In this document: positions 17,400 through 25,682 of the stretch, one piece after another
Numbering within the stretch: the first letter of the stretch is position 1
Layout: each line of letters opens with the position of its first letter
From: Chitinivorax sp. B
Lineage (GTDB): Bacteria; Pseudomonadota; Gammaproteobacteria; Burkholderiales; SCOH01
NCBI RefSeq assembly: GCF_005503445.1
Contig: NZ_SCOH01000038.1
Span: 1-51,589, forward strand
DNA: 51,589 bases
Direction of reading: 5' to 3'
Notes under the pieces: generated by a model
What the model saw: the letters and a program-made list of their open reading frames with translations, nothing else
Told to the model about the DNA's origin: nothing
Databases searched by the model: none
Made by a program: the position numbers and the translations under genes

Positions 17400-17841
17400 A
17401 GAATCTGTCGTCGAGATCTATACTGACGGCGCTTGTAAAGGCAACCCAGGCCCTGGTGGCTGGGGGGCGCTGCTGATATATGGTTCGCACGAGCGCGAAT
17501 TGTTCGGCGGTGAAGAGGAAACCACCAACAATCGCATGGAATTGCGAGCCGTAATCGAGGCGCTGGGTGTGCTGAAACGGCCTTGCACGGTACGAGTGTA
17601 TACCGATTCACAATATGTTCAGAAGGGCATCAGCGAGTGGATTCATGGCTGGAAAAAGAAGGGTTGGAAAACCAGCCAGAATGCACCGGTAAAGAACGCC
17701 GACCTTTGGCAACAACTGGACCGGGCTCAGGCGCAGCACGCTATCGAATGGCGCTGGGTCAAGGGACATGCTGGGCATGAATTCAACGAACGAGCCGATC
17801 AACTGGCCAATCAGGGCGTGACCCTGGCGAAAGCACCATGA
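17392..17841 (+). CDS. rnhA: Ribonuclease HI
   Basis: Cleaves the RNA strand of RNA-DNA hybrids, removing R-loops and primers. All four catalytic acidic residues are visible: [17 protein letters not shown] (Asp), [13 protein letters not shown] (Glu), [11 protein letters not shown] (Asp) and the C-terminal [15 protein letters not shown] (Asp). I start at ATG 17392 ([13 protein letters not shown]), giving 149 residues; the frame extends upstream into the methyltransferase gene without meaning. The stop overlaps dnaQ by four bases (ATGA). As in E. coli, rnhA and dnaQ are neighbours, but here on the same strand in one unit. Confidence 0.97.
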   Translation: MNEESVVEIYTDGACKGNPGPGGWGALLIYGSHERELFGGEEETTNNRMELRAVIEALGVLKRPCTVRVYTDSQYVQKGISEWIHGWKKKGWKTSQNAPVKNADLWQQLDRAQAQHAIEWRWVKGHAGHEFNERADQLANQGVTLAKAP

Positions 17842-18572
17842 GACAGATTATCCTCGATACCGAAACTACGGGTCTGGAGCCATCACAAGGTCACCGCATC
17901 ATCGAAATTGCGGCTGTGGAAATGATCAACCGCGTCATATCGCCTGCTGATCGACATTTGCATCTGTACATCAATCCTGAGCGTGACAGTGATGAGGCAG
18001 CTTTGAATGTGCACGGTCTGACGACGGATTTTCTGTCGGATAAACCGAAATTTGCCGATGTCGCCAGGCAATTCCTGGAGTTTGTAAGAGGGGCTGAGCT
18101 GATTATTCACAACGCACCATTTGATCTTGGCTTTATCAACCATGAGTTCGCCATGTTGGGCATGGGGCGTATTCAAGACAATATTGCCGGTGTGATCGAT
18201 ACGCTGGCGATGGCCAAGGAAATGCGACCTGGCAAGCGCAATAACCTGGATGCGCTGTGTGACTTTTTCGGTATTGACCGCTCGGCACGGGTGTTGCACG
18301 GTGCGCTGATTGACTGTGAGCTGCTGGGTGACGTGTATTTGTCCATGACCCGTGGGCAGGAAAGCCTGATGATGGATATGGCGGACATTTCGCCTGCATC
18401 CTCGTTACAGTTCCAAGGTAGTAAGCGTGGTCCGTTGAGAGTAATCTCGCCGACAACCGATGAGCTGACTACCCATGAGGGTTATTTGAACGATCTCGAT
18501 AAAGCGGTGAAGGGTAGCTGTATTTGGCGTCAATTGACTGCAACGCCGGAACCCGCCGATGCCGGTGGCTGA
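17838..18572 (+). CDS. dnaQ: DNA polymerase III epsilon subunit (3'-5' proofreading exonuclease)
   Basis: Proofreads DNA synthesis as part of the polymerase III core. DEDDh exonuclease motifs: Exo [21 protein letters not shown], Exo [18 protein letters not shown], Exo [19 protein letters not shown] with the catalytic His and Asp. The C-terminal tail after about residue 185 is the region that binds the alpha subunit in E. coli. At 244 residues it matches E. coli DnaQ (243). Its ATG overlaps the rnhA stop, and its end overlaps ispD by 14 bases, coupling proofreading and isoprenoid genes in one transcript. Confidence 0.96.
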   Translation: MRQIILDTETTGLEPSQGHRIIEIAAVEMINRVISPADRHLHLYINPERDSDEAALNVHGLTTDFLSDKPKFADVARQFLEFVRGAELIIHNAPFDLGFINHEFAMLGMGRIQDNIAGVIDTLAMAKEMRPGKRNNLDALCDFFGIDRSARVLHGALIDCELLGDVYLSMTRGQESLMMDMADISPASSLQFQGSKRGPLRVISPTTDELTTHEGYLNDLDKAVKGSCIWRQLTATPEPADAGG

Positions 18573-19269
18573 GCGGCGCTATGTTGCTCTGTTGCCAGCG
18601 GCAGGGAGCGGTTCCCGCATGGCTTCCAGTACCCCCAAGCAGTATTTGGATTTGGCTGGCGCACCGGTTATCAGGCATACCATTGCAGCGTTTGTTAACC
18701 ACCCGGTGATCAATCAGGTGGTGGTAGTGATCAGTCAGGAAGATGAGTGGTTCACCAGTCATGATTGGCAATTTGCTGCAGGTAAACTGACGGTATTGCG
18801 TTGTGGTGGCAGTAGTCGGGCCGAATCGGTCCGTAATGGCCTGTTTCATTTGGCCGATACGCTGATGGATGCTGATTGGGTATTGGTACATGATGCAGCT
18901 CGGCCTTGTCTGGCGCAGTCGGAATTATCCCGACTATTGACCAACCTGGCAGAGGATGCAGTAGGGGGTATTCTCGCGGTGCCTGTGGCTGATACCCTCA
19001 AACGGGCTGATGCCGGCCAGCGCATTGCTGGCACAGTATCGCGAGATGCAATGTGGCAAGCACAAACACCGCAGATGTTCCGTTATGGCATTTTGTCGCA
19101 AGCGTTGGCGGGTGAGCTGGATGCTGACATTACCGATGAGGCTTCTGCTGTTGAGCGCCTTGGCTTGCAGCCTAAACTGGTGCCAGGCAGTGTACGCAAT
19201 CTGAAAATCACCTATCCTGCCGATTTGGCGTTGGCGGACATGATCATCCGCAGTCAATCGGCGCAATGA
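18559..19269 (+). CDS. ispD: 2-C-methyl-D-erythritol 4-phosphate cytidylyltransferase
   Basis: Third step of the MEP isoprenoid pathway: transfers CMP from CTP to methylerythritol 4-phosphate. The nucleotide-binding loop [20 protein letters not shown] lies at the N-terminus, followed by the family motifs [19 protein letters not shown] and the [12 protein letters not shown] segment. The 236-residue length equals E. coli IspD. The ATG at 18559 lies inside the end of dnaQ (14-base overlap) and IspF follows directly, a common ispD-ispF pairing. Confidence 0.95.
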   Translation: MPVAERRYVALLPAAGSGSRMASSTPKQYLDLAGAPVIRHTIAAFVNHPVINQVVVVISQEDEWFTSHDWQFAAGKLTVLRCGGSSRAESVRNGLFHLADTLMDADWVLVHDAARPCLAQSELSRLLTNLAEDAVGGILAVPVADTLKRADAGQRIAGTVSRDAMWQAQTPQMFRYGILSQALAGELDADITDEASAVERLGLQPKLVPGSVRNLKITYPADLALADMIIRSQSAQ

Positions 19270-19286
19270 ATCAAACGAGGCAAAGT

Positions 19287-19760
19287 ATGCGAATTGGGCA
19301 AGGGTTTGACGTACACGCACTGGTGGAAGGGCGCAAATTGATCATCGGTGGGGTAGACATTCCGTTTGAAAAAGGCCTGTTGGGGCATTCTGATGCTGAC
19401 GTGCTGCTACATGCACTGACTGATGCACTCTTGGGGGCTGCGGCGTTGGGGGATATCGGACGACATTTTCCGGATACCGATGGCCGTTATAAAGATGCTG
19501 ATAGCCGGGTGTTGCTGCGCGATGCATGGAAGCTGCTGCATGAGAAGGGCTACCGTGTGGTCAATGTTGATGCCACTATCATTGCTCAGGCACCCAAAAT
19601 GGCACCGCATATTCCGCAAATGGTGGCTCATATTGCTGAAGACCTGGGCTTGTTACCCGACATGGTCAATATCAAGGCCAAAACGACAGAGCGCCTTGGC
19701 TTTACCGGCCGGGGCGAAGGCATTGCTGCCGAAGCGGTCTGTCTGATCACCCCACTCTGA
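19287..19760 (+). CDS. ispF: 2-C-methyl-D-erythritol 2,4-cyclodiphosphate synthase
   Basis: Cyclises the IspE product with loss of CMP in the MEP pathway. Signatures: [12 protein letters not shown] with the zinc-binding Asp and His, [21 protein letters not shown] (second zinc His), [11 protein letters not shown], and the C-terminal [25 protein letters not shown] start at ATG 19287 with GAGG correctly placed upstream (157 residues, typical); an in-frame ATG at 19266 overlapping ispD would add seven residues. The zinc His of the TGRGEGI end region is conserved in position. Confidence 0.95.
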   Translation: MRIGQGFDVHALVEGRKLIIGGVDIPFEKGLLGHSDADVLLHALTDALLGAAALGDIGRHFPDTDGRYKDADSRVLLRDAWKLLHEKGYRVVNVDATIIAQAPKMAPHIPQMVAHIAEDLGLLPDMVNIKAKTTERLGFTGRGEGIAAEAVCLITPL

Positions 19761-19771
19761 TTTCATTTGCA

Positions 19772-20371
19772 GTGACGTTTGCGATTCGTCATTACCAATT
19801 TGAAGATTTACTTGCGTTGTATCGTATTTGTTTACTGACTGGTGACAGTGGACAGGATGCGTCACATCTCTATCATGATCCTGAGCTGTTGGGGCATGTG
19901 TATGCGGCCCCTTATGCTGTATTTGCGCCGGAGTTGTGCTTTGTGCTGACATTGAGCGGCAAGGTTGTGGGCTACGTGCTGGGAGTGGCAGATTCCTCGC
20001 ATTTTGCTGCCCAATGCGAGGCTGATTGGTTTCCGCCGTTGCGTTTGCGTTACCCGATGCCAGCCGAGGTCGACCAATCGCCTGATGCCCGGATGATTCG
20101 GACCTTGCATCGTGGTCACCCAGTCATGGCAGGAACACATGGCTATCCGGCTCATTTGCATATTGATCTGCTGCCAATGGCACAAGGCCAGGGGTGGGGT
20201 AACCGGCTATTGCAGGTGTTTCTGGCTGCGTTACGTGATGCAGGTGTCAGGGGGGTGCATTTGGGTGTCAATGGCCAGAACCAGCGTGCGCTGGCGTTTT
20301 ATCAGCGTACAGGTTGGCATCCATTGGCGACTCATTCGTGGGGCTTGGTGCTGGGGATGGAGTTGACCTAG
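19772..20371 (+). CDS. GNAT family N-acetyltransferase
   Basis: A 199-residue acetyltransferase of the GNAT fold. The acetyl-CoA binding motif A is seen in HLHIDLLPMAQGQGWGNRLLQ (QGxG after the strand), followed by GVRGVHLGVNGQNQRALAFYQRTGW, the usual C-terminal arm. Strand 4 carries KVVGYVLGVADS. The N-terminal portion (AIRHYQFEDLLALYRICLLTG) resembles GNATs related to the C-terminal domain of O-GlcNAcase-like proteins. Substrate unknown. The likely start is GTG 19772, 11 bases after ispF, with a poor ribosome binding site. It ends the unit that begins at the methyltransferase. Confidence 0.85.
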   Translation: MTFAIRHYQFEDLLALYRICLLTGDSGQDASHLYHDPELLGHVYAAPYAVFAPELCFVLTLSGKVVGYVLGVADSSHFAAQCEADWFPPLRLRYPMPAEVDQSPDARMIRTLHRGHPVMAGTHGYPAHLHIDLLPMAQGQGWGNRLLQVFLAALRDAGVRGVHLGVNGQNQRALAFYQRTGWHPLATHSWGLVLGMELT

Positions 20372-20462
20372 CTGCCATCAGCAGCCAAGTCTGATCGGAA
20401 TCTGGTTTGTCATGTCAATGCTTGTCCTAGCAGTTATCGACGTGATTCATGATCCACGGCAC

Positions 20463-21434
20463 TCAAGCTGCCTGATGATATTCGCCCAGAAAACGACTTT
20501 GCAGGGTGACTTGTTGCCCAGGCTGTACCAGCAGCGGTGTGACTTGTAACGCATCGCGAATGCTGACACTGATACTGTCTTCCAGGCTGAAGCGACGCAG
20601 GTATTGGGCACGTTTGCGGCTATCAATGTCTTCAAGTGTTTTGCGTGTCGGTTCGGCTGGCAAGGCATAACATCCTTTGGGCAGTAATTGCCCACCCATT
20701 TCTTCCCAGAAACCATCGTAATCGGCCGAAATCGTACGCTGTCGCCGGAATGGTGTGTGGTAGATATGATATTGGCCTGCAACTGCGCGAATCTTGCGGA
20801 TACCCCACAATTTTGCAAGGTCATAGACACAGCGCATGATCAGATTTTTTGGCCTTAGTCCATGCAGATCGCGGGTTGCAGCCTTTACTGCCTCATTTCC
20901 CAGACTACGGCGCGGCCCTTGCAGGCAGCCGACCTCCATGATGTATTCCCCGGTTTCGTCCTGATGAATAGAGAACACCGCACGGGTAATGACTCCCTCT
21001 CCCGTCGGGGATAGCAGGCACACCATCAGTTCTCCCTCCTTGTCGAATGAGCGGGTCGGGCTCAACTCAATACCATACTGCTGACCACTTTTGCCTGTAC
21101 AGGTGGCTAGTGGCAAACGACCTGTTTGATAGAGCAATGAACGCAGTGGCAAAGCGAGGTGTTCATCGATGAAGTCGTAATGCTGCTGGAGAATGGTCAG
21201 CTTTTCATTCAGCCCGATGTTTTTGCGAAGATAGGGGCGCTGCAATTTCAGGAACAGCTGGGTATTGCAGGCGGCCATTTCGGCGCGACGTTCATCATGT
21301 AACAGGTAGCCAAGCCAGCGTTGTGTCAATGGATAGATTGCCAGGGCACGTGCCAGATACTTCCAGTAACGCGAGCTGAGTAGCGACGCTGGTTGGCCTG
21401 CAATCAAGCGGGCGCTATGGAGAAGGGTTTTCAT
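20463..21434 (-). CDS. VirK/YbjX family protein (DUF535)
   Basis: A 323-residue cytoplasmic protein of the VirK/YbjX family. Typical regions: the N-terminal helix bundle (YWKYLARALAIYPLTQRWLGYL), RPYLRKNIGLNEKLTILQQHYDF, GEGVITRAVFSI, CLQGPRRSLGNEAVKAATRDLHGLRP and the C-terminal FWEEMGG...KGCYALP...PRKT region, followed by KRAQYLRRFSLED. In enteric bacteria relatives are under PhoP control and linked to envelope stress and antimicrobial-peptide resistance; the biochemical activity is unknown. I start at ATG 21434 with AGGA eight bases upstream; the frame extends further without family sequence. It is divergent from the DUF6502 trio, sharing a control region with a large inverted repeat. Confidence 0.85.
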   Translation of the reverse strand: MKTLLHSARLIAGQPASLLSSRYWKYLARALAIYPLTQRWLGYLLHDERRAEMAACNTQLFLKLQRPYLRKNIGLNEKLTILQQHYDFIDEHLALPLRSLLYQTGRLPLATCTGKSGQQYGIELSPTRSFDKEGELMVCLLSPTGEGVITRAVFSIHQDETGEYIMEVGCLQGPRRSLGNEAVKAATRDLHGLRPKNLIMRCVYDLAKLWGIRKIRAVAGQYHIYHTPFRRQRTISADYDGFWEEMGGQLLPKGCYALPAEPTRKTLEDIDSRKRAQYLRRFSLEDSISVSIRDALQVTPLLVQPGQQVTLQSRFLGEYHQAA

Positions 21435-21511
21435 GGGCAGTGTCCTGATTTGCAATCGACCGGATCCAGTTCGGTGTGGGTATGAAGTGGATCTGATGGT
21501 TGATTCAGCGT

Positions 21512-21550
21512 GGGAAAAATTCACACTCATAATATGTGGAATATTTTCCC
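21512..21550. promoter_or_regulatory. 39-bp inverted repeat in divergent control region
   Basis: GGGAAAAATTCACA (21512-21525) and TGTGGAATATTTTCCC (21535-21550) are complementary except for two short insertions, forming one large dyad around an AT-rich centre. It lies between the DUF535 gene (minus) and the DUF6502 trio (plus) and overlaps the -35 position of the putative plus-strand promoter. This is a good operator candidate for the trio, possibly bound by the DUF6502 protein; the binder is inference. Confidence 0.55.
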
Positions 21551-21573
21551 GCGTCAAATCGTCATGTTATGAT
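21545..21573 (+). promoter_or_regulatory. Putative promoter of the DUF6502-FecR-TPR barrel unit
   Basis: TATGAT at 21568-21573 is a good -10 element. A 17-base spacer upstream gives TTTCCC at 21545-21550, a poor -35 that coincides with the right arm of the dyad. A weak -35 overlapped by an operator-like repeat suggests regulated expression. Confidence 0.4.
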
Positions 21574-21608
21574 GCGAATGTTTATTCTCTTGGATTGAAT
21601 GGTTCTGA

Positions 21609-22442
21609 ATGGACAGCATGCCCTCAGGAACGCCATCAACAAGGCTATTGGCGGCGATCCGGCATTTATTGCGGCCATTGGTCCGGCTATTGCTGGCAAA
21701 TGGTATCGGCTACCCGGCCTTGTTGGAGCTGTTGAAAGAAGCCTATGTAAAAGAGGCAGAGGAACGGTTCTCGATAGACGGCAGGCCGCAAACAGATAGC
21801 CGTATCAGCTTGTTGACCGGCGTACATCGTAAGGATGTGAAGCGCTTGCGGGATGAGCCCGCTGCAAAACTGCCACATGAATCATTGACTGCCCAACTGT
21901 TTGCACGGTGGACGGGTGATCAACATTATCTGGACGACAGTGGTCATCCAAAGCCATTGGCCAGGCTGGGTAGCCAAGGTGGTGATTTGTCATTCGAAGC
22001 ATTGGTGCAGTCGGTCAGCAAGGACATTCGGCCACGGGTGATACTGGATGAATGGCAGCGCCTGAGTCGGGTCATGATTGATGACGGTGATCGGGTTCAT
22101 TTGCAAGTGACACAATTTTTGCCGAATGCCAGCCATGACGACAAAGTGTTTTTCGCCGGCCAAAACCTGCATGACCATATTGCAGCTGTTGCGCACAACG
22201 TGAGTGGTGCGCTGCCGCCTTTCATGGAGCGCTGCGTGTTTTACGACGGTTTAACGGTGGCAGATGTGGCGGCCTTGAAAGCATTGGCGGAGACAGAAGG
22301 TATGTCACTGCTGCAATTGCTGAGTCGTCAGGCAATGGCATTGAAAGCAGAACGGGCCGGTAAACCTGAGCAGGCTCAGCGCATCAATTGCGGTATCTAT
22401 TTCTACCATGAGGCAGACGAGGTTGCAGATGAGCGGGCATGA
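21609..22442 (+). CDS. DUF6502 family protein, putative DNA-binding regulator
   Basis: A 277-residue cytoplasmic protein. The N-terminal part matches DUF6502: RPLVRLLLANGIGYPALLELL, then KEAYVKEAEERF and DSRISLLTGVHRKDVKRLRDE, which has helix-turn-helix character (a tGvxRkdVxrL recognition-helix pattern). The middle and C-terminal parts (about residues 90-270) are helical, with RVILDEWQRLSRVMID and AALKALAETEGMSLLQLLSRQAMALKAE. No signal peptide or membrane segment. In other proteobacteria I recall DUF6502 genes beside FecR-domain genes. Here the last 14 bases overlap the FecR gene, so the two are translationally coupled. A regulator of the trio is the best guess; there is no direct evidence. 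Confidence 0.75.
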   Translation: MDSMPSGTPSTRLLAAIRHLLRPLVRLLLANGIGYPALLELLKEAYVKEAEERFSIDGRPQTDSRISLLTGVHRKDVKRLRDEPAAKLPHESLTAQLFARWTGDQHYLDDSGHPKPLARLGSQGGDLSFEALVQSVSKDIRPRVILDEWQRLSRVMIDDGDRVHLQVTQFLPNASHDDKVFFAGQNLHDHIAAVAHNVSGALPPFMERCVFYDGLTVADVAALKALAETEGMSLLQLLSRQAMALKAERAGKPEQAQRINCGIYFYHEADEVADERA

Positions 22443-24171
22443 CAAGCCATTCTGGAAACAGGTGCTGATCGTCGGTGCCTTGAGCCTGGTGATCTCGACC
22501 AGTACGTTGGCGGCGGTCTGCGAGGCCCCACGTGACAACGGGATTGGTGGAACAGGTGTTCAGCCCGATACTCGCGATCAGCATCCGGCTGAGAATGGTA
22601 TTGGTGGCACGGGTATACAACCTGATGCTGGCAAACCAGGCGACAAACCGTTGGAAAACGGCATTGGTGGAACCGGGCTGCGTGCCGGTAATGGCATAGG
22701 TGGAACTGGCCGTCAACAGCCAACAGCGAATTATGCAGGCCGGGTGTTGTTCGCCAAGGGCGGTATCATGGCGTGGCAACCAGATGGTCCAGCCCGCGTC
22801 CTGCGTAAGGGTGATCCAGTCTGCGAAGGCGATACTTTGGCGGTGGCTGATCTGGCGCTAGCGCAGTTACAGATGGCCGACAATGGCAAGCTGATGCTGC
22901 GTGCAAAAACGCGGCTAGTTATTGATGCCTTCCGTAAACCTTCTACCATGGATGGCAGTGAACGTTTTGCCGTGACCTTGCTGGAAGGCGGCATGCGGGC
23001 CATAACGGGCGAAATCGGGCATGCCCATAAAGAGAATTATGCAATTGCCACGCCGTTGGCCCGAATCGGTATTCGCGGCACCGATCATGAAGTGTTTCAT
23101 ATCGAACAGGCCCGCATTGACTTGGCCGCCGGTACCTACAACCGTGTACTGAGTGGTGGGACTGTGGTTGAAGCCGCTGGCAGCAAATTGCCATTGGGCC
23201 CAACCGAAGTGGGCTATGTTGGACCAAATGGTGCCAGCCCAACCTTGTTGAAAGCGTTGCCAGCATTGTTGGGGACATCTGCAGCCGAGCTGTTATCGAC
23301 ATCACGCAAGAGCACCCCGGGTGTGGAAGATACAACCAGTGATGACGTTGTCCAGGCATTGAAACTGGGTAGTAATCGGACAGTGGTCAACTTGGACGGT
23401 ACCGAGCTGGTATTCGCCCCACCCCAATCTGCCTATGTTGGCGTCAACCAGCTGGGCGGCAAGCAGCAATACGCGATGTCCGCCAGTGTATTGGATGCCG
23501 GCCTGGAGTATGCGCTGGCATTACTTGATCCGAGCACCAATATCCCGATTGCGATGGCCGATGGTGATACGGGTTTCAACTACATCAGTGGGGATGCCCG
23601 CTTGGTCAAGATTTGTGGCGCCATGATGGATAACGTACCTGTGTACTGGGGGCTGTATGCCAACGGTACTGAAGGCGGATTCCAGATTGATCCGGATACC
23701 GGGGATGACCAATCGGTGAAGGTGCATCACTTTGCCTATTCTCCTGGCGGTGCCACCAGTATGGAAGTCATCAACAGTATCAGTGGTACTTTCACCTTCG
23801 AGAGATTGGTGGGGCATTCACGCCTGTCAGACGAGTCCGGCGCATTGGGTGGTCGCATCAATGGCATGTCGGTGGATGTGATGTTTGGTGGCAATCCGGG
23901 TATCACCCGCTATCAGATCAACCTGACCGACGCGCAGCGACGCGAATGGTCGGGAGCAATGGATGGTTTCAAATCGCTGGCGGATTTTGCTGCTGGCAAA
24001 CTGCAGTTGCAAACCACTTGTGTTGGTACAGGTTGTGGCAGCGGTCAGGGCAATGGTGTTGCCACAGGGATGCTGGTCGGTCAGCAGGGTAAGGGTTTGG
24101 CTACCGGGTTTGGGTTGAGCACCCAGACAGGACAAACCGTGAATGGTGTAGCGGTGTTGTCTCGTCCATGA
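22429..24171 (+). CDS. Exported FecR-domain protein with NGIGGTG repeats
   Basis: A 580-residue exported protein. After a signal peptide (to about ISTSTLAA, residue 28; the nearby VC is not a canonical lipobox) come four copies of NGIGGTG at residues 37, 56, 77 and 88 in a Pro/Gly-rich linker. Residues about 100-240 are a FecR-type domain: GDTLAVADLALAQLQMADNG, LLEGGMRAITGEIG, YAIATPLARIGIRGTDHEV. Here there is no sigma-factor gene beside it, so it is not a classical FecR anti-sigma protein. The C-terminal 170 residues contain SGTFTFERLVGHSRLSD, GRINGMSVDVMFGG and GMLVGQQGKGLATGFGL...NGVAVLSRP, reminiscent of the small beta-barrels of surface lipoproteins such as TbpB/fHbp. I start at ATG 22429 (GAGG six bases upstream). 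Its stop overlaps the TPR-barrel gene. A secreted or surface client of that protein is my inference. Confidence 0.8.
   Translation: MSGHDKPFWKQVLIVGALSLVISTSTLAAVCEAPRDNGIGGTGVQPDTRDQHPAENGIGGTGIQPDAGKPGDKPLENGIGGTGLRAGNGIGGTGRQQPTANYAGRVLFAKGGIMAWQPDGPARVLRKGDPVCEGDTLAVADLALAQLQMADNGKLMLRAKTRLVIDAFRKPSTMDGSERFAVTLLEGGMRAITGEIGHAHKENYAIATPLARIGIRGTDHEVFHIEQARIDLAAGTYNRVLSGGTVVEAAGSKLPLGPTEVGYVGPNGASPTLLKALPALLGTSAAELLSTSRKSTPGVEDTTSDDVVQALKLGSNRTVVNLDGTELVFAPPQSAYVGVNQLGGKQQYAMSASVLDAGLEYALALLDPSTNIPIAMADGDTGFNYISGDARLVKICGAMMDNVPVYWGLYANGTEGGFQIDPDTGDDQSVKVHHFAYSPGGATSMEVINSISGTFTFERLVGHSRLSDESGALGGRINGMSVDVMFGGNPGITRYQINLTDAQRREWSGAMDGFKSLADFAAGKLQLQTTCVGTGCGSGQGNGVATGMLVGQQGKGLATGFGLSTQTGQTVNGVAVLSRP
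22537..22710 (+). repeat. Four coding repeats for NGIGGTG
   Basis: Four 21-base units at 22537-22557, 22594-22614, 22657-22677 and 22690-22710 encode the identical heptapeptide NGIGGTG with different synonymous codons (for example AAC/AAT, GGG/GGT/GGC, ATT/ATA). The peptide, not the DNA, is conserved, so this is a protein-level repeat rather than a recent DNA duplication. Confidence 0.9.
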
Positions 24172-25514
24172 TGAATAAGCGTTTGATCAACCAGCGTCTG
24201 GCGCGCTGGTATCTTGTGTTGTCGGTTGGTTTAAGTACATCCGTATGGGCTGAAGCGCTTCCGATGCTGGATCAGGCAGAACAATTGCTACGGCAGGGCA
24301 AAGCTGACCAAGCGCTTGCACTGTTAGCGCCAGCTGAAAGCCAACGGGCTGGGGAAGTTGATTACGACTATCTGTTAGGGGCGGCCTATCTGGCCAACAA
24401 TCAGCCTGAGGCGGCCAGTTTTGCACTGGAGCGGGTGGTTGCACAGAGCCCACGGCATGCAGCCGCCTGGTTAGATCTGGGACGGGCTTACTTGAAAATG
24501 GGAGATCGCAGCCGTGCCAAAGCCGTGTTTGATACGATCATGGATATGCAGCCACCGGCTGCAGCACGTGCCATGGTCTATCGGCAACTGGTTGCACTGG
24601 AGCGCCCAGCCGAATCAGGGCCTTACACATTAACGGGCTATCTGGATACGGGATTGGGTTGGGACTCGAACATCAATACTTCACCCAGTGGTGACTTGTT
24701 GACGGTACCCGCTTTGGGCGATTTGCAAGTCAAATTGAACCCGCAAAATGTCCAGCTGCGAGACAGTTATGGTCGGTTGACAGCAGGTGGCGAAGCCTCG
24801 GTGCTACTGGCAGGGCAGTTACGCTCGGTGACCAGTGTCCGTGGTAATGCCCGCCGGTTTCGTCAGCATCATGTATTCAGTACTGACGACGCTGAACTGC
24901 GTAGTGGCTTGCAATTGACACATGGGAACACTTTGTGGGTGGTGAATGCGGTGGGGCAGTGGGCAACATTGGGTTCACGATTGAATCGCCGTAGTTGGGG
25001 CGGGAATCTGGATTGGTGGTATCGCTTGGATGAGCGCAATCACCTGTTGTTATCCGGTCAGTTCATGCGCCATCAATATCCGGCTCCCGGGTTGGCTGAC
25101 AATAATTTTGATCAACGGGCCACATCGCTGAGCTGGATCTATAGTCACCCGGGCGGCGAATGGCAGCTTGCCAGCCAGTTGTTTGGCGCGAAGGAGGTCA
25201 GTGCGCAGGACCGGACCGATGGTAACGCCACGCTGAGCGGCATTCGTATGCAGGGTAGTTGGCGCGGGCCTGCGAATACTGAGTGGTATGTCACGGCGGG
25301 TGCTTTGCAAGGCAGATATGATCGGGTTAATTCAGCCTTTCTGGTCAACCGTGCCGACCGTCAATGGTCGGTCGGTGCTGGGGCTGCCATGCGATTGAAC
25401 AAGGCACTTAGCCTGCAACTCAAATGGGATTACATTTCACGAAATTCGAATATTCCGATTTCCGACTATGTAAGGCACGATGTCAACGCCAGTGTCCGTT
25501 ATGATTTTCGATAA
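24168..25514 (+). CDS. TPR plus beta-barrel outer-membrane protein (SLAM/DUF560-like)
   Basis: A 448-residue outer-membrane protein. Signal peptide to about residue 28 (LSVGLSTSVWAEA). Residues 30-150 are TPR repeats (AEQLLRQGKADQALALLAPAE, YLLGAAYLANNQPEAASFAL, AAWLDLGRAYLKMGDRSRA), followed by a C-terminal barrel of about 290 residues starting at YTLTGYLDTGLGWDSNINTS, with regular alternating strands and turns and the end NASVRYDFR. This N-terminal TPR/C-terminal barrel layout is that of surface lipoprotein assembly modulators (SLAM, DUF560), which move lipoproteins to the cell surface. Classical SLAM proteins have a 14-strand barrel, which the length permits. It overlaps the FecR-domain gene by four bases. 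Its being the exporter of that protein is inference from coupling. Confidence 0.75.
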   Translation: MMNKRLINQRLARWYLVLSVGLSTSVWAEALPMLDQAEQLLRQGKADQALALLAPAESQRAGEVDYDYLLGAAYLANNQPEAASFALERVVAQSPRHAAAWLDLGRAYLKMGDRSRAKAVFDTIMDMQPPAAARAMVYRQLVALERPAESGPYTLTGYLDTGLGWDSNINTSPSGDLLTVPALGDLQVKLNPQNVQLRDSYGRLTAGGEASVLLAGQLRSVTSVRGNARRFRQHHVFSTDDAELRSGLQLTHGNTLWVVNAVGQWATLGSRLNRRSWGGNLDWWYRLDERNHLLLSGQFMRHQYPAPGLADNNFDQRATSLSWIYSHPGGEWQLASQLFGAKEVSAQDRTDGNATLSGIRMQGSWRGPANTEWYVTAGALQGRYDRVNSAFLVNRADRQWSVGAGAAMRLNKALSLQLKWDYISRNSNIPISDYVRHDVNASVRYDFR

Positions 25515-25682
25515 TTTTTTCTTATCAGGTGGATGGCCTAAGTGGCAGATGTTTTTAATATGTAAATTACGGTATATCTGATATTGTGGTTTTGTCGGTC
25601 TTGATATGCTCGCCGCTTTTTCATAAAGGTCGTGTCTGTATGCCATCAGGCATGGCTAAAAAATGATAGCGAGGTCGACAAT

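Noticed and set aside
22537-22710. Repeated 21-base units that could be mistaken for a CRISPR or DNA repeat array.
   Set aside because: They are in frame within a coding gene, differ at synonymous sites and have unequal spacing.
22429-24171. FecR-domain protein as a sigma-factor regulator.
   Set aside because: It has a cleavable signal peptide, no cytoplasmic anti-sigma segment, and no sigma factor gene nearby.
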